From: Apostichopus parvimensis
Taxonomy: Eukaryota > Echinodermata > Holothuroidea > Aspidochirotida > Stichopodidae
DNA: 28,720 bases
Direction of reading: 5' to 3'
Assembly (NCBI GenBank): GCA_000934455.1
Contig: KN890985.1
Location: forward strand, 18,326 to 47,045
The notes under the pieces are model-generated. The model was given only the letters and a program-made list of their open reading frames with translations. It was not told the origin of the DNA and ran no database searches. Made by a program: the position numbers and the translations under genes. Below are positions 10,180 to 19,640 of the stretch, piece by piece (position 1 is the stretch's first letter; each line of letters starts with the position of its first letter).

Positions 10180-10433
10180 CTCGTTAGTGACCTCTGTTAT
10201 GATCTTTCCCGAGATGCCGGCGGTATTGATGATGGTGACATCCATGGCCTCCTCTCTTAGCAGTGTCACGACGTCTCCAGCGGGAGGCGGGGAGCTGTAT
10301 TGATTGATCAGGTTCTGTATGACGTCGATAGACCACGGGGTCACCGAGATGTCGAGCTTCTCGGTGGCGTTGATGATGAGATACGTCGCCGTTGATTCAA
10401 CGTCCTGTAAATCTTCGTCCGCATCCACTTCGT
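10180..10433 (-). CDS. VPS13: VPS13 exon w21
   Basis: 254 nt, phase 1 in and 0 out, residues about 1060-1144. An acidic start (DEVDADEDLQDVES) is followed by TATYLIINATEKLDISVTPW and SIDVIQNLI, then AMDVTIINTAGISGKIITEV. This matches the VPS13 pattern of a beta-strand segment (xxLNITLSxxxLxxLxxL) followed by the xxNxxGxxI segment after the linker. Acceptor cttcaaaccag, donor GAG|GTACGC. Confidence 0.9.
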
Positions 10434-10834
10434 CTGGTTTGAAGAAGAAAAGAAAAGAAAGAATTAATTAATTAAATAAATAATAAACTGATTAAATAAT
10501 AGACTTATGAACTGTTAAAATTTTTTTTGTGAACTTTTATCATGATAGAAACCATGTTTTGTTTCATCAAAGACTGATTAATGAAAAGACTGGGAAAAGT
10601 CATTTTTCGGAACATTGGAGGGGAAAGTTACAATTACTTTGTGAAGGTAATTAGTGTCACCTCCCAAATTGTAACAAGTTAAATATAAAATGCAGAAATT
10701 TTTCTAAAAGTAAAAAATGACTGAAGTGCAGTGTGCTGCTGAGCAGAGTCTTACATGGATTTGGTATTTTGTGATATGTGAAATTTGGAAAATGGAGCTT
10801 GATATTTAAGACAGCATTCATCCATTAACATCAA

Positions 10835-11656
10835 ATGAATCGGAATTCAAATAGAGCTTCTGTTGACTTCCTTAGCTGTGAGAAATACCAACAGGAACTG
10901 AACTGAACTGAGCTAAGCTATTAAAGCTAAAGTTGCTTAAAACTGCAGTATCCCGTAAATTACTTTTGCCATCAGAGCTGGCTAATGTGGAGCTGGTGAT
11001 TCTCATGGATAGGGTTTCAAATGAGCTTCTATTGGCTTCCTAACCCTTGAGAAATAATAAACTGAACTGAACTATTACTAAAGTTAACTAAACTAAAACT
11101 GCTTAAAAAACTGCAATATCCTGTAATTTACTTTAGCCTGGCTAACTGACTAATGTGGAACTAGTGAATCTCACGGATAGAGTTTCAAATGAGCTTCTGT
11201 TGGCTTCTTAACCCTTTAGAAACACTAACCTGAACTAAACTAAACTAAACTGAACTATTACTAAAGTTAACTAAACTTAAGTTCCTTAAAACAGCAATAA
11301 CCTGTAATTTACTTTAGCCTGGCTAACTGGCTAATGTTTGATAAACTGAACTGAACTTAATTTGCTAGATACAATCATACAGCTTGTTTTACCTTTGCCA
11401 TCAGAGCTGGCTAATGTGGAGCTAGTGAGTCTCATGGATAGGGTTTCAAATGAGCTTCCTAATCCTTGATAAACTGAACTGAACTAAATTTGCTAGAAAC
11501 AATCGTGCAGTTTGTTTTACCTTTGCCATCAGAGCTGGCTAATGTAGAGCTGATAAGACTCATGGACAGGGTCTCAAATGAGCTTCTGTTGGGCTTCCTA
11601 ACCCTTGATAAACTGAACTATTAAACTAAACTTGCTAGAAACAATCATGCAGCTTG
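10835..11656 (-). repeat. Tandem array of the donor end of exon w20
   Basis: Units resemble the last about 45 nt of w20 plus its GTAAAA donor plus flanking intron. Copies start (plus strand) near 10962 (ttttgccatcagagctggct), 11132, 11311 (truncated), 11391 and 11519; the exon itself is at 11661, and a decayed partial copy lies at 10840-10880. Units also share gatagggtttcaaatgagct, taacccttga and gaactgaactgaac. Spacing is 170-180 bp in the older right-most (transcript 3') part and 130-140 bp close to the exon. Only the 11391 copy remains open and phase-compatible. Confidence 0.9.
11393..11458 (-). CDS. Candidate duplicated mini-exon (phase 1-1) in the w20 array
   Basis: 66 nt between ggattag| and AAAG|GTAAAA. 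With the G carried over from w20 it reads GSSFETLSMRLTSSTLASSD then GK. The last 13 residues (LTSSTLASSDGK region) repeat the end of w20. Phase 1 in and 1 out, so it would add 22 residues in frame to the Ser-rich linker. The pyrimidine tract before the acceptor is poor, so use is uncertain; it may equally be an unspliced relic. Confidence 0.3.
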
Positions 11657-11662
11657 TTTTAC

Positions 11663-11935
11663 CTTTGCCATCCGAGCTGGCTAAAGTGGAGCTGGTGAGT
11701 CTTAAGGAGGAAGCTATCCCACTGTCTGATCTTCTCAAGTTCTCCCGAGCGGATGCTGCTGGTTCCATCGCCTCTTCTGCTTCTGAGTCTGATTCACTGG
11801 TGAAGATATCCTGAAAGAATCCCTTGACTTTACCAAAAAATCCATCAACTTCTTCGCTGTCTGAATCTTCCTGGTCCTCAGACGGGACTGTATCCTGAGG
11901 CAGAGGCTTCTCTTCGTCCTGAGGTGTGGCTAGGT
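11663..11935 (-). CDS. VPS13: VPS13 exon w20 (acidic Ser-rich linker)
   Basis: 273 nt, phase 1-1, residues about 969-1060. Acidic and Ser/Glu rich: starts DLATPQDEEKPLPQD, then SEDQEDSDSEEVDG, then the Phe-rich GFFGKVKGFFQDIF, then SESDSEAEEA and the Ser-rich tail RSDSGIASSLRLTSST. Similar acidic linkers occur between groove segments and the VAB in the family, but the sequence is not conserved. The FF-x4-FF-x2-IF spacing suggests a short amphipathic helix. Many Ser-Asp/Glu pairs are potential CK2 sites (inference). Acceptor tttatgtttag, donor AAAG|GTAAAA. Confidence 0.85.
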
Positions 11936-13906
11936 CTAAACATAAAATAATAAATAAATAAAAAATATGTAATATTCAAAATGAAAAGGTTTGCAATATT
12001 TATTGACATTTGTTTTGCTATTTAATTAATTTTTATGATTTATTTTCTTTTCTTGTTTATTCATATTGTATTCCTGGATTGTTGAAATCAATTCAATCCA
12101 ACTCAAAATCAAAATGCCCAATACATTTTGACAGTCTAGCTTTACGAATGAAATTCTTTAAGTATCTCTTTAAACAGTTTTTTAAACGAAAGACGATCTG
12201 ACATTTTGGTCCTAGCAACAACTTGATATAGGCAGACTCACAGTTACCTGCATTGGCCCTTTTTGCAGTTAATACTCAATTTGTACTTAGAACCATTCTT
12301 GCTCCTCTTTTGAGAATTTATCATAAATAACATATTATCTTTGGACTTGTACAACAACTTAAACATTTAGCATAGAATTTTGTGATGTGATACTGGATAA
12401 ATTATTCCCTGTGTTTGAAATTAATTAAAGTTCACGTTACCATAGGTGAGGAATTTTGTCCGTTAGCGAGCTTTCTTATGTATGGAGTCATTCCGTACAA
12501 TGAACATATCTGTGTGTACTGTTGCTGAATAATGAGATATGCACTGTGACTATGTTTTTAATAGCCTTTTGCATGTGCTCTTGTATAAACTTGAAATTTG
12601 AATTTATTTTTTGGTCATGTTTATTTGTTCATTTTTCTTCTTTCATACAGTGTCTACTCCCTCAAGCTCTGATATTTTTAGACCTCAATCCTTAGTACTT
12701 TCTGTTTAGAAACTTAAGCGTTTTGCTTCTCCATTTCTAAATTCGGTCTTTGCTTGTATCAGTTAAAGTTTAATCTATCTAATTCTGTTTTCTCTTTCTA
12801 ATTCTGTTTCTCTGTTCATTAAAGTAGATATATAGCATAATCTTGAATCCTGATCGACTATTGCCACAGAGTGGATGCATTGGCATCTATAACAAAAAGC
12901 TCTAAACCACCACCTCATTGTAATATCACATAAAACCCACATTGACAAATCCCTCAACCGGCAAATATGCAAAGTGCAAAAAAGTGACAAGGAGCTGTCA
13001 CAAGAAGTTCAAAACATGCAACCACCCATCACCATTCAAAAACAGTAGACCATATTCTTACTTCCTCAAAGATGATCCTGTGCACATTTAAGAAAAACCT
13101 GTAAACGATTGACTACTAAGGAACTTTAATATGGCCAGATCTCTTTGTTCTGATTGGTTAAAAATCAATTAGGTTTTCCTCGTGACTTTCGAAAAGGTTC
13201 TATTGATTTCTCGGTCAATGATTAATTCTATAAACCTGTCGACATTAGTTCGATAGCAACCACTGCTCGAGCAGAATGTCCATAAAATTTGATTCAGAAT
13301 GGCTCACATAGGGACCAGAAATTCATGAAATCTTATACAAATAGATAAATTTGTTTGACATTATTGGACAACAATTACAGTGGATTTACATATATATTTT
13401 ATTTTATTTGTTATTTTTTGGTTATTCTTTTTTTTCCTCCACACTTTTCTGTCTTTGTCCTTCTCTAGTTTACTCCTTACCCTCTTCCCTAAATCCTCTC
13501 TTTGTCCCTCTACAGTTTATCTTCTACCTCTCTGTTAGTTTCTTTCTTCTCTCCATCCCTTGTCTACTAATTATCTTACATCTTTCTCTTGCTTTTGACT
13601 GTTACTTGTCATTCAGCCTCTGAAAAAGATCCTGTTAGGATCGAAACATCAGGCCCTCTTACTTTTACACATTCTCTTACACAGGCTCTTTATTTTTATT
13701 TTTTGTATTATCATATTTTCAAATGATAATTACATATAAGTTCCCGCACATGCAGTTTGCCACCACAAAGAATACAGGATTAGGGTATAGGGGATTCCCC
13801 ATCAGTGAAAAGAAATTGACAGGGTGTACGTAGGTGCAGTGAAGGGTACATCTCAAGACCCCTTCATAAGACCCAGATGCAATCATGTGCAACTATTGAT
13901 ACCTAC
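11936..13906 (-). other. Intron between w19 and w20
   Basis: 1,971 nt, the longest intron here. Includes a T/C-rich stretch at 13390-13620 and the dispersed repeat 3' fragment at 13615-13680. The 12820-13080 segment is GC-richer and may be decayed element sequence. No conserved exon found. Confidence 0.6.
13615..13680 (+). mobile_element. Dispersed repeat fragment shared with 3.2 kb
   Basis: Plus strand reads cctctgaaaaagatcctgtt then aggatcgaaacatcaggccc. It shares these words with the minus strand of 3237-3350. The hairpin gatcct-gtt-aggatc followed by gaaac resembles retroelement 3' ends; class uncertain. Confidence 0.5.
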
Positions 13907-13930
13907 CACTCAAAGATATGTCATCATAAT
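13907..13930 (-). CDS. VPS13: VPS13 microexon w19 (24 nt)
   Basis: 24 nt, phase 1-1, encoding DYDDISLS between w18 and w20. Acceptor atcattttag|AT, donor AGTG|GTAGGT. Being symmetric it can be skipped without a frame change; the acidic peptide suits the surrounding linker. Support is only splice-site quality, phase and composition. Confidence 0.6.
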
Positions 13931-14584
13931 CTAAAATGATAAAAAATGATTCATTAATCTGAAAGCCAACCGAACTGTTTGTGATACAAAATTATTTTAA
14001 CCAACCAACCGACCGAAAAAAAAAACTGCTTTGCTTTCAAATGACCTATTAAAGTTAGCATGTACCTCATATGTGATTAACTGCTTTCCTGACCTAACAG
14101 TGATCATCCAAACCTACTACATAGCGGTACGTTGAACAAAAACAGGACAATCGAACTACCTATGTAAGTTTGGGAGATGAGTTTTCCGCCACCCCTTCTT
14201 CATCCCCACCCCCACTAGCTCAGACAGGGTGGGTAGATTTGGCCCACTCCATGCAAGCAAAGATCACAGTTAAAAGTCAAACGTCATTGAAAACACATTA
14301 GACTTTTATTTTGTTTTAAGTTTTGTAGGGTGGAGGGGGGAGGAGAGAGTGGGATTATGGTACACTGTCTCAGGGTGAACACAGGGTGTACTCAATATGA
14401 CATGGTTCTTTTACTCTTACTTAAGCTGGTTTCATGGAGAACCTGAATCTGCAGTGAAGGTGAAGGGGTGGGTGGGGGAGCGGGAGGATTGCTATGCAAC
14501 AATATTGGTGACTCTAGTAGAATGTTTAATAACGGAAGAACTTTTTTCATAATTTTTAAAAATTTTCATCAAGAGATAACTGAC
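13931..14584 (-). other. Intron between w18 and w19
   Basis: 654 nt with G-rich and C-rich patches at 14185-14215, 14328-14352 and 14460-14485; no exon recognised. Confidence 0.65.
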
Positions 14585-14795
14585 CACTGCTGAGCAAGCT
14601 GCTGCTGTAGTGTCCATCCCACTCCAGCTCTGTATCACTCTGTGAGTCACTGTCCGTCTCCGTCTCGGTGACGGGGTAAGATTCCAGGCTCCTGGTCCCT
14701 CCGAATCCGGGCCCGTCGAGGCTGTCCTTAATTCCTGGCGCTAAGGAGTCATAAGGACTGCTACACAGAATCGGATGGCTGTCTGCTTTAACCAG
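14585..14795 (-). CDS. VPS13: VPS13 exon w18 (acidic linker start)
   Basis: 211 nt, phase 0 in and 1 out, residues about 891-961. Starts LVKADSHPILCSSPYDSLAP and continues SLESYPVTETETDSDSQSDT. Acceptor tctctctgtag|CTG. The donor AGTG|GTCAGT is imperfect (C at +3), but no better site precedes the in-frame stop about ten codons on. Composition switches from folded groove segment (w17) to acidic Ser/Thr-rich linker. Confidence 0.78.
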
Positions 14796-15397
14796 CTACA
14801 GAGAGAAAGAAAGGAAGGATACAAAAGGTATTCATTAAAAACTCATTAGCAGAAAGTTATTATTTAATTAACAGGAATATGGTTCACTATAAAAGCAATG
14901 ACAGGGTCTGCGAGGCTGGGATAATGTTTGGTATAAAAGCTGGAGGTGTGGTGGTAATGTATGGCCAGGAAGAATACCAGTTGTATTTATTTAGATGTAA
15001 TGTTGATGAGTGTAGTGTTTTTAATTGTGAGGTTGTTGAATGTAGTGTGGTAGGATATTGGCCTGACTTTGTGGAGAATTGGCTTGATGAAGGTTTGGTT
15101 GAAAAAGTCATGTTACTGGATGTATAGTATGGCAATGTTGTACAAACGGGATGTAGTGTGACTGCATGTAGCTGAGTAGATATGCAGTAATGTAGTAGTG
15201 GGATATGCAATGAGGCAGCGTGTAGAGGCATGCCACAGCCAGGTTATATGTTGGAGTATAGTGGAGCAGGGTGTAGATATTGAGGGGGGGGGGGGGCTCT
15301 ATCAATCCAGAGTGTAGCAAGAATTGGTCATAGTAATGAGTAATGGGAGAGTTGGTGAAGGGCAAACAAACAGCTAAATGTCAACTTGAAAACAAAC
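14796..15397 (-). other. Intron between w17 and w18, low-complexity
   Basis: 602 nt. From about 14930 to 15340 the plus strand is rich in tgtagtg/gtgtag-like words and ends in a G-run (15283-15297). This G/T versus A/C skew produces long overlapping open frames on both strands that lack domain character. Confidence 0.7.
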
Positions 15398-15526
15398 CTT
15401 GATAAGTAATTCCCAGGGTGTGTAGTCATCTTCATCTTCCAGCACAGGCTCTAGAAACGGTTCCCATAGCGATATCTTCTCGTTATATATCATCCCTTCT
15501 AGGGTCATCTCCATCTCTGCTCTCAT
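15398..15526 (-). CDS. VPS13: VPS13 exon w17 (groove segment, WEPxxEP)
   Basis: 129 nt, phase 0-0, residues about 848-890. It reads MRAEMEMTLEGMIYNEKISL then WEPFLEPVLEDEDDYTPWEL and LIK. The YNxxxxxWEPxxEPxxxxxxxxPWxLxI pattern is a strong VPS13 marker and marks a strand pair in the groove. Acceptor tgtttacacag|ATG; donor AAG|GTTTGT is weak after +2. Confidence 0.92.
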
Positions 15527-16068
15527 CTGTGTAAACATGAAGAGATAAAATACATGGAGAACATAAAACCATGATGATGGTGCTTCTATGATGGAAGGAT
15601 TACTAAACCAATGTTGTCAACTATTCAAGAGATTCACTTTTAATTTGTTTCAAATCCATTTTTTTATTCTGTGGAGAGTTCATTATCATCATCATACCCA
15701 TGTGTTATATAGGAATTAATCTAGCCATAGGTACATTGAAAAGAGAGTAAATGCTTTGATTGGCTAAAGTGTTTGGTATTGTTATACACAATGTAGAAGA
15801 AGTTCAGACATCCATTGTGACAATAATAAAAGAAACTGAAGATAATGTTCTGTGGTCATTTTCACTGGGTAGCTCAAAGAGGTTACCATGGAAACACCAC
15901 TTTCTGCTCTGATAATTTTTTAATTTTTTTTATTGTCACCTTTAATGAGGAGAGTCCTGCTCCGTACAGAAGCACTGCTTTCCAGAGGAGCCCTATATTC
16001 TACTTCCACTGACACACGAACAGTACAATGATGACAGAAAATGATATTTAAAATAGCAACAAACGTAC
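15527..16068 (-). other. Intron between w16 and w17
   Basis: 542 nt; nothing recognised. Confidence 0.7.
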
Positions 16069-16253
16069 ACAGGCTGACCAGTCGAAGACAAGCGTCCTCA
16101 TGCGAATCTGGAATATCATGACGGATAGATGATCTCGCGCTGCCTCTAACTCCAGACAAACGCTCAGACGAGGCATCTGTACGGTCAGTTTCTGGGTGGG
16201 GGTGGATGACGGCTCTGGAACTGGGGCAAAATCTACCATGTTCTTCATGCTCC
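16069..16253 (-). CDS. VPS13: VPS13 exon w16
   Basis: 185 nt, phase 1 in and 0 out, residues about 786-847. Starts GSMKNMVDFAPVPEPSSTPT; contains QKLTVQMPRLSVCLELEAAR and ends RTLVFDWSAC. Matches the family segment in which an amphipathic strand (xxLxVCLE) precedes a membrane-groove region. Donor TGT|GTACGT chosen over the adjacent GTGTAC because only it keeps the phase of w17. Acceptor ttcttacaacag. Confidence 0.87.
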
Positions 16254-16884
16254 CTGTTGTAAGAAAAATCAAAAGAGGATAATATGCACAAAATGTAGCA
16301 TTAAAGAGTATGGGGTGTTTCACTGAGATATGAAACAAGGAAGAGATATATTCCAAAAGGTTTTTTTTTAGGGTAAAGTCCTCTTTCCTCACATGTTCTT
16401 CAAAATCACTATTAGAGAACAAGGAAAATACCTGAAAATGGTGTATCTTCGAGGGTATTGACTCCTAACCCCCCCCCCCCCCCCCCNNNNNNNNNNNNNN
16501 NNNNNNNNNNNNNNNNNNNNNNNNNNNNNNNNNNNNCCCCCCCCCCCCCCCCCCCCCCCGAGGGCTTCTCCGATATAGTGGAACTTGTACCCTCAAGCTA
16601 ATAAAAGTGGACCCATTCACAAATCTTACAACAAGTTTAATGTATCATTCCTTTGCTAAGGTTATTGAAAACCATGCATCAATACTATCAATGATTATGG
16701 TCATGTAGGCCCAGACACCAGCAAAAAGTTCAAAACAAGAGCCGGTAAAGATTTCTAATTCACGGTAACCTTTGTTAAAATTAGTACGATGAAACATGAC
16801 CTGTGAAAAGTGATATCAAAATTAAGCTAAACCACAAGATGAAAGGAGAAAAAAAGCACAGGAAGATATAAATGAAACAATCAC
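16254..16884 (-). other. Intron between w15 and w16 with assembly gap
   Basis: 631 nt as assembled. The N-run and its C-run flanks fill 16469-16559. No exon seen on either side. Confidence 0.7.
16469..16559. other. 50-N assembly gap inside a poly-C tract
   Basis: 18 C precede and 23 C follow exactly 50 N (16487-16536). The gap is a placeholder of round size; true length unknown. Confidence 0.95.
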
Positions 16885-16981
16885 CTTTCCTTCTCTGAAA
16901 ACCATGAGAGAAGATGGGTTTAGGGGTCCAGAGATTTTCTTGATCGTAATCGTCTGTGAGTGGCCGTGAAGATGCAGATTT
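16885..16981 (-). CDS. VPS13: VPS13 exon w15
   Basis: 97 nt, phase 0 in and 1 out, residues about 754-786. KSASSRPLTDDYDQENLWTP then KPIFSHGFQRRK. The (L)WxPKPI motif is conserved at this position in VPS13 proteins. Acceptor tcaatttgcag|AAA, donor AAAG|GTGATT. Confidence 0.9.
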
Positions 16982-17684
16982 CTGCAAATTGAACAAATTC
17001 AAAGGAAAGATGTCGTCTTTTCCAAAATCACAATTTTTATCTTTACATCATCAAATGAGGAATATTTCAAAGTGAGGTTTCATTTCTATGGAGCAGACTG
17101 GTATTGTTGAATCAGGGTGTGCTATCGTCACATTTGATCAAAGAGGATCAGTAATTCATTCCAAATTCTCTTTATTTTATTTAATTGTCACAACAGTGGT
17201 ATAACAACAGTACTTAAGCTAGGGCTAGATAAATCTGCTATTAAATATGCTAGATCAAGGCTGATTTACTGCTACGGCTCTAATGCAACACAGTTGGAAC
17301 CTGTTTTCTGTTCGAGGGTATCTTACGGTGTCAGAGTCTACGCTAGCCTACAAATACGACCAGGTAATTTCACCACATAATCTGAAATCATCCAAAGTGA
17401 CTAAAAACACATTAATGCTTTCTGCTAGATAAGCATTATATCAGAATCTGACCTTAGCAAGGGTCATTGTTGCAGGGTTTGATCATTATAGGATCTGGTT
17501 GACAGGCTTTAGTTTTTGCTAGGTTGCCTCTGATGATCAAGCATCCTGCTATGATTCAAACGTCCAACATGTCGGACACTCTTTCCACAATGGTTTCATC
17601 TTAGCACAAACTTAATCGGTATTTCAATTTTGCTTTAAAGTTTTCAAAGATGCAAAGAAAATGATCTCTCCTTTTCTTGTTTAC
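16982..17684 (-). other. Intron between w14 and w15
   Basis: 703 nt; nothing recognised. Confidence 0.7.
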
Positions 17685-17840
17685 CTGCGTTACAGACGAC
17701 AGAGCATTTGAGACTCCAAGCATGACGTTAACCACCCTGGGCGAGATGTGGAAGCAGACGTCTGTAAAGTCCACGGCAACCGTCTCCTGTCTGTCTTCAG
17801 AGAGGTTTCTTGTCACGGATATTGCACATGGATCTAACAC
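17685..17840 (-). CDS. VPS13: VPS13 exon w14 (VLxPC block)
   Basis: 156 nt, phase 0-0, residues about 702-753. It reads VLDPCAISVTRNLS, then VAVDFTDVCFHISPRVVNVM and LGVSNALSSVTQ. VLxPCxI followed by xxxSPxxxxxMxxxxxAL is a well-known VPS13 stretch. Acceptor acatttcag|GTG, donor CAG|GTAAAC. Confidence 0.93.
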
Positions 17841-18949
17841 CTGAAATGTGAATCAAAATCAAGTTGGTTCATTTTAATTAGTTTATCGTAGATTATTGAA
17901 GTCTTAATGAGTCTAACTTAGTAGAATAGGAGCTTTGGGCATTCATAAATCATCAGATAAAAGAGGCTAGTTTTTGTGTTTTTGTTATCAATTTTACTGT
18001 TTAATGATTTTAGTACACCTGTCCGAAGCATGTCTTAACCGATAGGCGGGCTAAGGTTCTGCCCAAGGACGAATAATCTGTTGCCAGCCCTTTTTTTAAA
18101 AGCAGACTATAACTGCAGCCAGCAGAATCCTAAAATATTGAAGTAAATGTGTTTTAGCTGACCACAAATCAGCTAGCATAATGAATTTCACTGAATCACC
18201 AAAAAGGAAGAAAAAAAGTGGAAAAAAAAGGGCAAAATGTCATACATTGGGGACTTTCTATTATTAGGGAGGGCTTACTTGTGATAGAATATTTCAACAT
18301 AGCAGATGGAATATTTGCATATAAAAGCTTCTGATATTCCGTTTCCAATATGTGATTTTTCTTGTATCTATGTCAGAAGGACTAAGGTACATATGCAACT
18401 GTTAAACAGTCCTGCAGACTGAGTAAAAAATGCTGACATTGGCCCGATTCTTGAAGATATGACAAACACTAACTCCACAGGACAAATTCCTGTTTGTGGT
18501 ACTGTCATTGCTCAAATGTTAAACAGTCCTGCTGGCTGGGTATAAAATGTTGACATTGGCTCGATTCTTGAAGATAAGACAAACACTGACTCCATGGGAC
18601 ATATTCCTGTTTGTGATACTGTCGTTGCTCAAATGTTAAACAGTCCTGCTGGCTGGGTATAAAATGTTGACATTGGCTCGATTCTTGAAGATATGACAAA
18701 CACTGACTCCATGGGACATATTCCTGTTTGTGGTACTGTCATTGCTCAAATGTTAAACAGTCCTGCAGACTTGGTATAAAATGTTGTCATTGGCCCGATT
18801 CTTGAAGATAAGACAAACACTGACTCCACAGGACATATTCCTGTTTGTGGTACTGCCATTGCTGTTCTGCTCTCTCGATGTGATTAATCTTAAAAACACT
18901 AATTTCCTTCCTCAGACTACTTTAATACATTCTCTCTCTGATTACTTAC
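17841..18949 (-). other. Intron between w13 and w14
   Basis: 1,109 nt; the left part (17841-18400) shows nothing, the right part is the 117-bp array. Confidence 0.75.
18402..18866 (+). repeat. 4 x 117-bp tandem array
   Basis: Units start ttaaacagtcctgc at 18402, 18519, 18636 and 18753, so spacing is exactly 117 bp each time. The units are nearly identical (variants such as ctggctgggt or cagactgagt). Because 117 is a multiple of three, an open frame with a 39-residue period runs through the middle units on the minus strand. That frame has no resemblance to a known protein. Confidence 0.95.
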
Positions 18950-19066
18950 CTGGTATGCAGATAGCAGTGGATGTGAATACAGACAGGAATACATCTGAAT
19001 ATTGCACACGTTTGCCACCAGACTCTGAGCTCCTAACTGGTTCTGAAAAGCAAGGTTTCCTTCCAT
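18950..19066 (-). CDS. VPS13: VPS13 exon w13
   Basis: 117 nt, phase 0-0, residues about 663-701. MEGNLAFQNQLGAQSLVANV then CNIQMYSCLYSHPLLSAYQ. It fits the family slot between the EIVxxxD...LVL strand of w12 and VLxPC of w14 (pattern xIQxYSC). The two other frames were rejected because they do not match the slot. Acceptor ttttattttccgtag, donor CAG|GTAAGT. Confidence 0.88.
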
Positions 19067-19640
19067 CTACGGAAAATAAAATAGTATAAAACTTGGATAA
19101 TTCTTACGGATGAAGTCGGTTATCCGATACGAGAGTGTGAATTAAAATGTATTGCTGTATCTTGCTTGTTTCTATCGTTTCAGGCATCATTTCAAGGTTT
19201 TGTTAGATTACTTTTGATCTGACTCAGGATTGCAACCTGTATTAACTAAACAAGGCTTTTATTCAACGAATCTTTCATTAAGGCAGTCTACAGTAAAACA
19301 ACTGCAATGAAAGCAATACTTTGCAAAGGTAAATTACAAAACTGAAGACAAGATGTAATAGCCAGAAAATGGTCAAATACACAGATGGCCATCGGTAAAC
19401 ATGGAAACCCATCCGTGTAGATTTGGACCTTGGTGTCCTTTATATAAAATAAGCTAGTTTCATGGTGGAGAGAAAACTTGGAATCCTCAGGGCTTGATTT
19501 AACAGCTGCCAATCAAACACAAAATAAATGTAATATGCAGATTATGAAGAAAATGGACGATTTCAAATCGCAGTCGTTACAATCCACCGAGGATTCACAG
19601 ACCTCGATCTGTCTTTAAAGGAAATAAGACTTTGAGTCAC
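19067..19640 (-). other. Intron between w12 and w13
   Basis: 574 nt. Contains the candidate alternative exon at 19381-19485; nothing else seen. Confidence 0.65.
19381..19485 (-). CDS. Candidate alternative (possibly mutually exclusive) exon to w13
   Basis: 105 nt, phase 0-0 if spliced ctgag|GAT and TGT|GTATTT. It reads DSKFSLHHETSLFYIKDTKV then QIYTDGFPCLPMAIC. The spacing SL-x(7)-VQIY parallels SL-x(5)-NIQMYSC in w13, and the frame stays open over 74 codons. A better-looking acceptor (gtttgattggcag at 19506) would give phase 1 and break the frame, and the donor is weak. It could be an alternative exon, a decayed duplicate, or chance. Confidence 0.3.

Larger units (their letters stand above)
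10434..11662 (-). other. Intron between w20 and w21
   Basis: 1,229 nt; its 5' two thirds is the tandem array of w20 donor ends described separately, the 3' part (10434-10830) is AT-rich with nothing recognised. Confidence 0.75.

Noticed and set aside
12820-13080. Possible retroelement coding remnant
   Set aside because: GC-richer than neighbours but frames are broken and no catalytic or family motif could be identified by eye.
7528-14795. VPS13D-type UBA domain
   Set aside because: No MGF-type ubiquitin-binding pattern found between w18 and w24 or in earlier exons here, so I did not call VPS13D.
14879-15365. Overlapping open frames on both strands
   Set aside because: Skewed G/T-rich low-complexity sequence; peptides such as HYTPTYNLA-like strings show no domain pattern and the region sits inside a phase-consistent intron.
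18505-18699. Minus-strand open frame with a 39-residue repeat
   Set aside because: A consequence of the 117-bp period (a multiple of three); outer units carry stops and there is no splice or family evidence.
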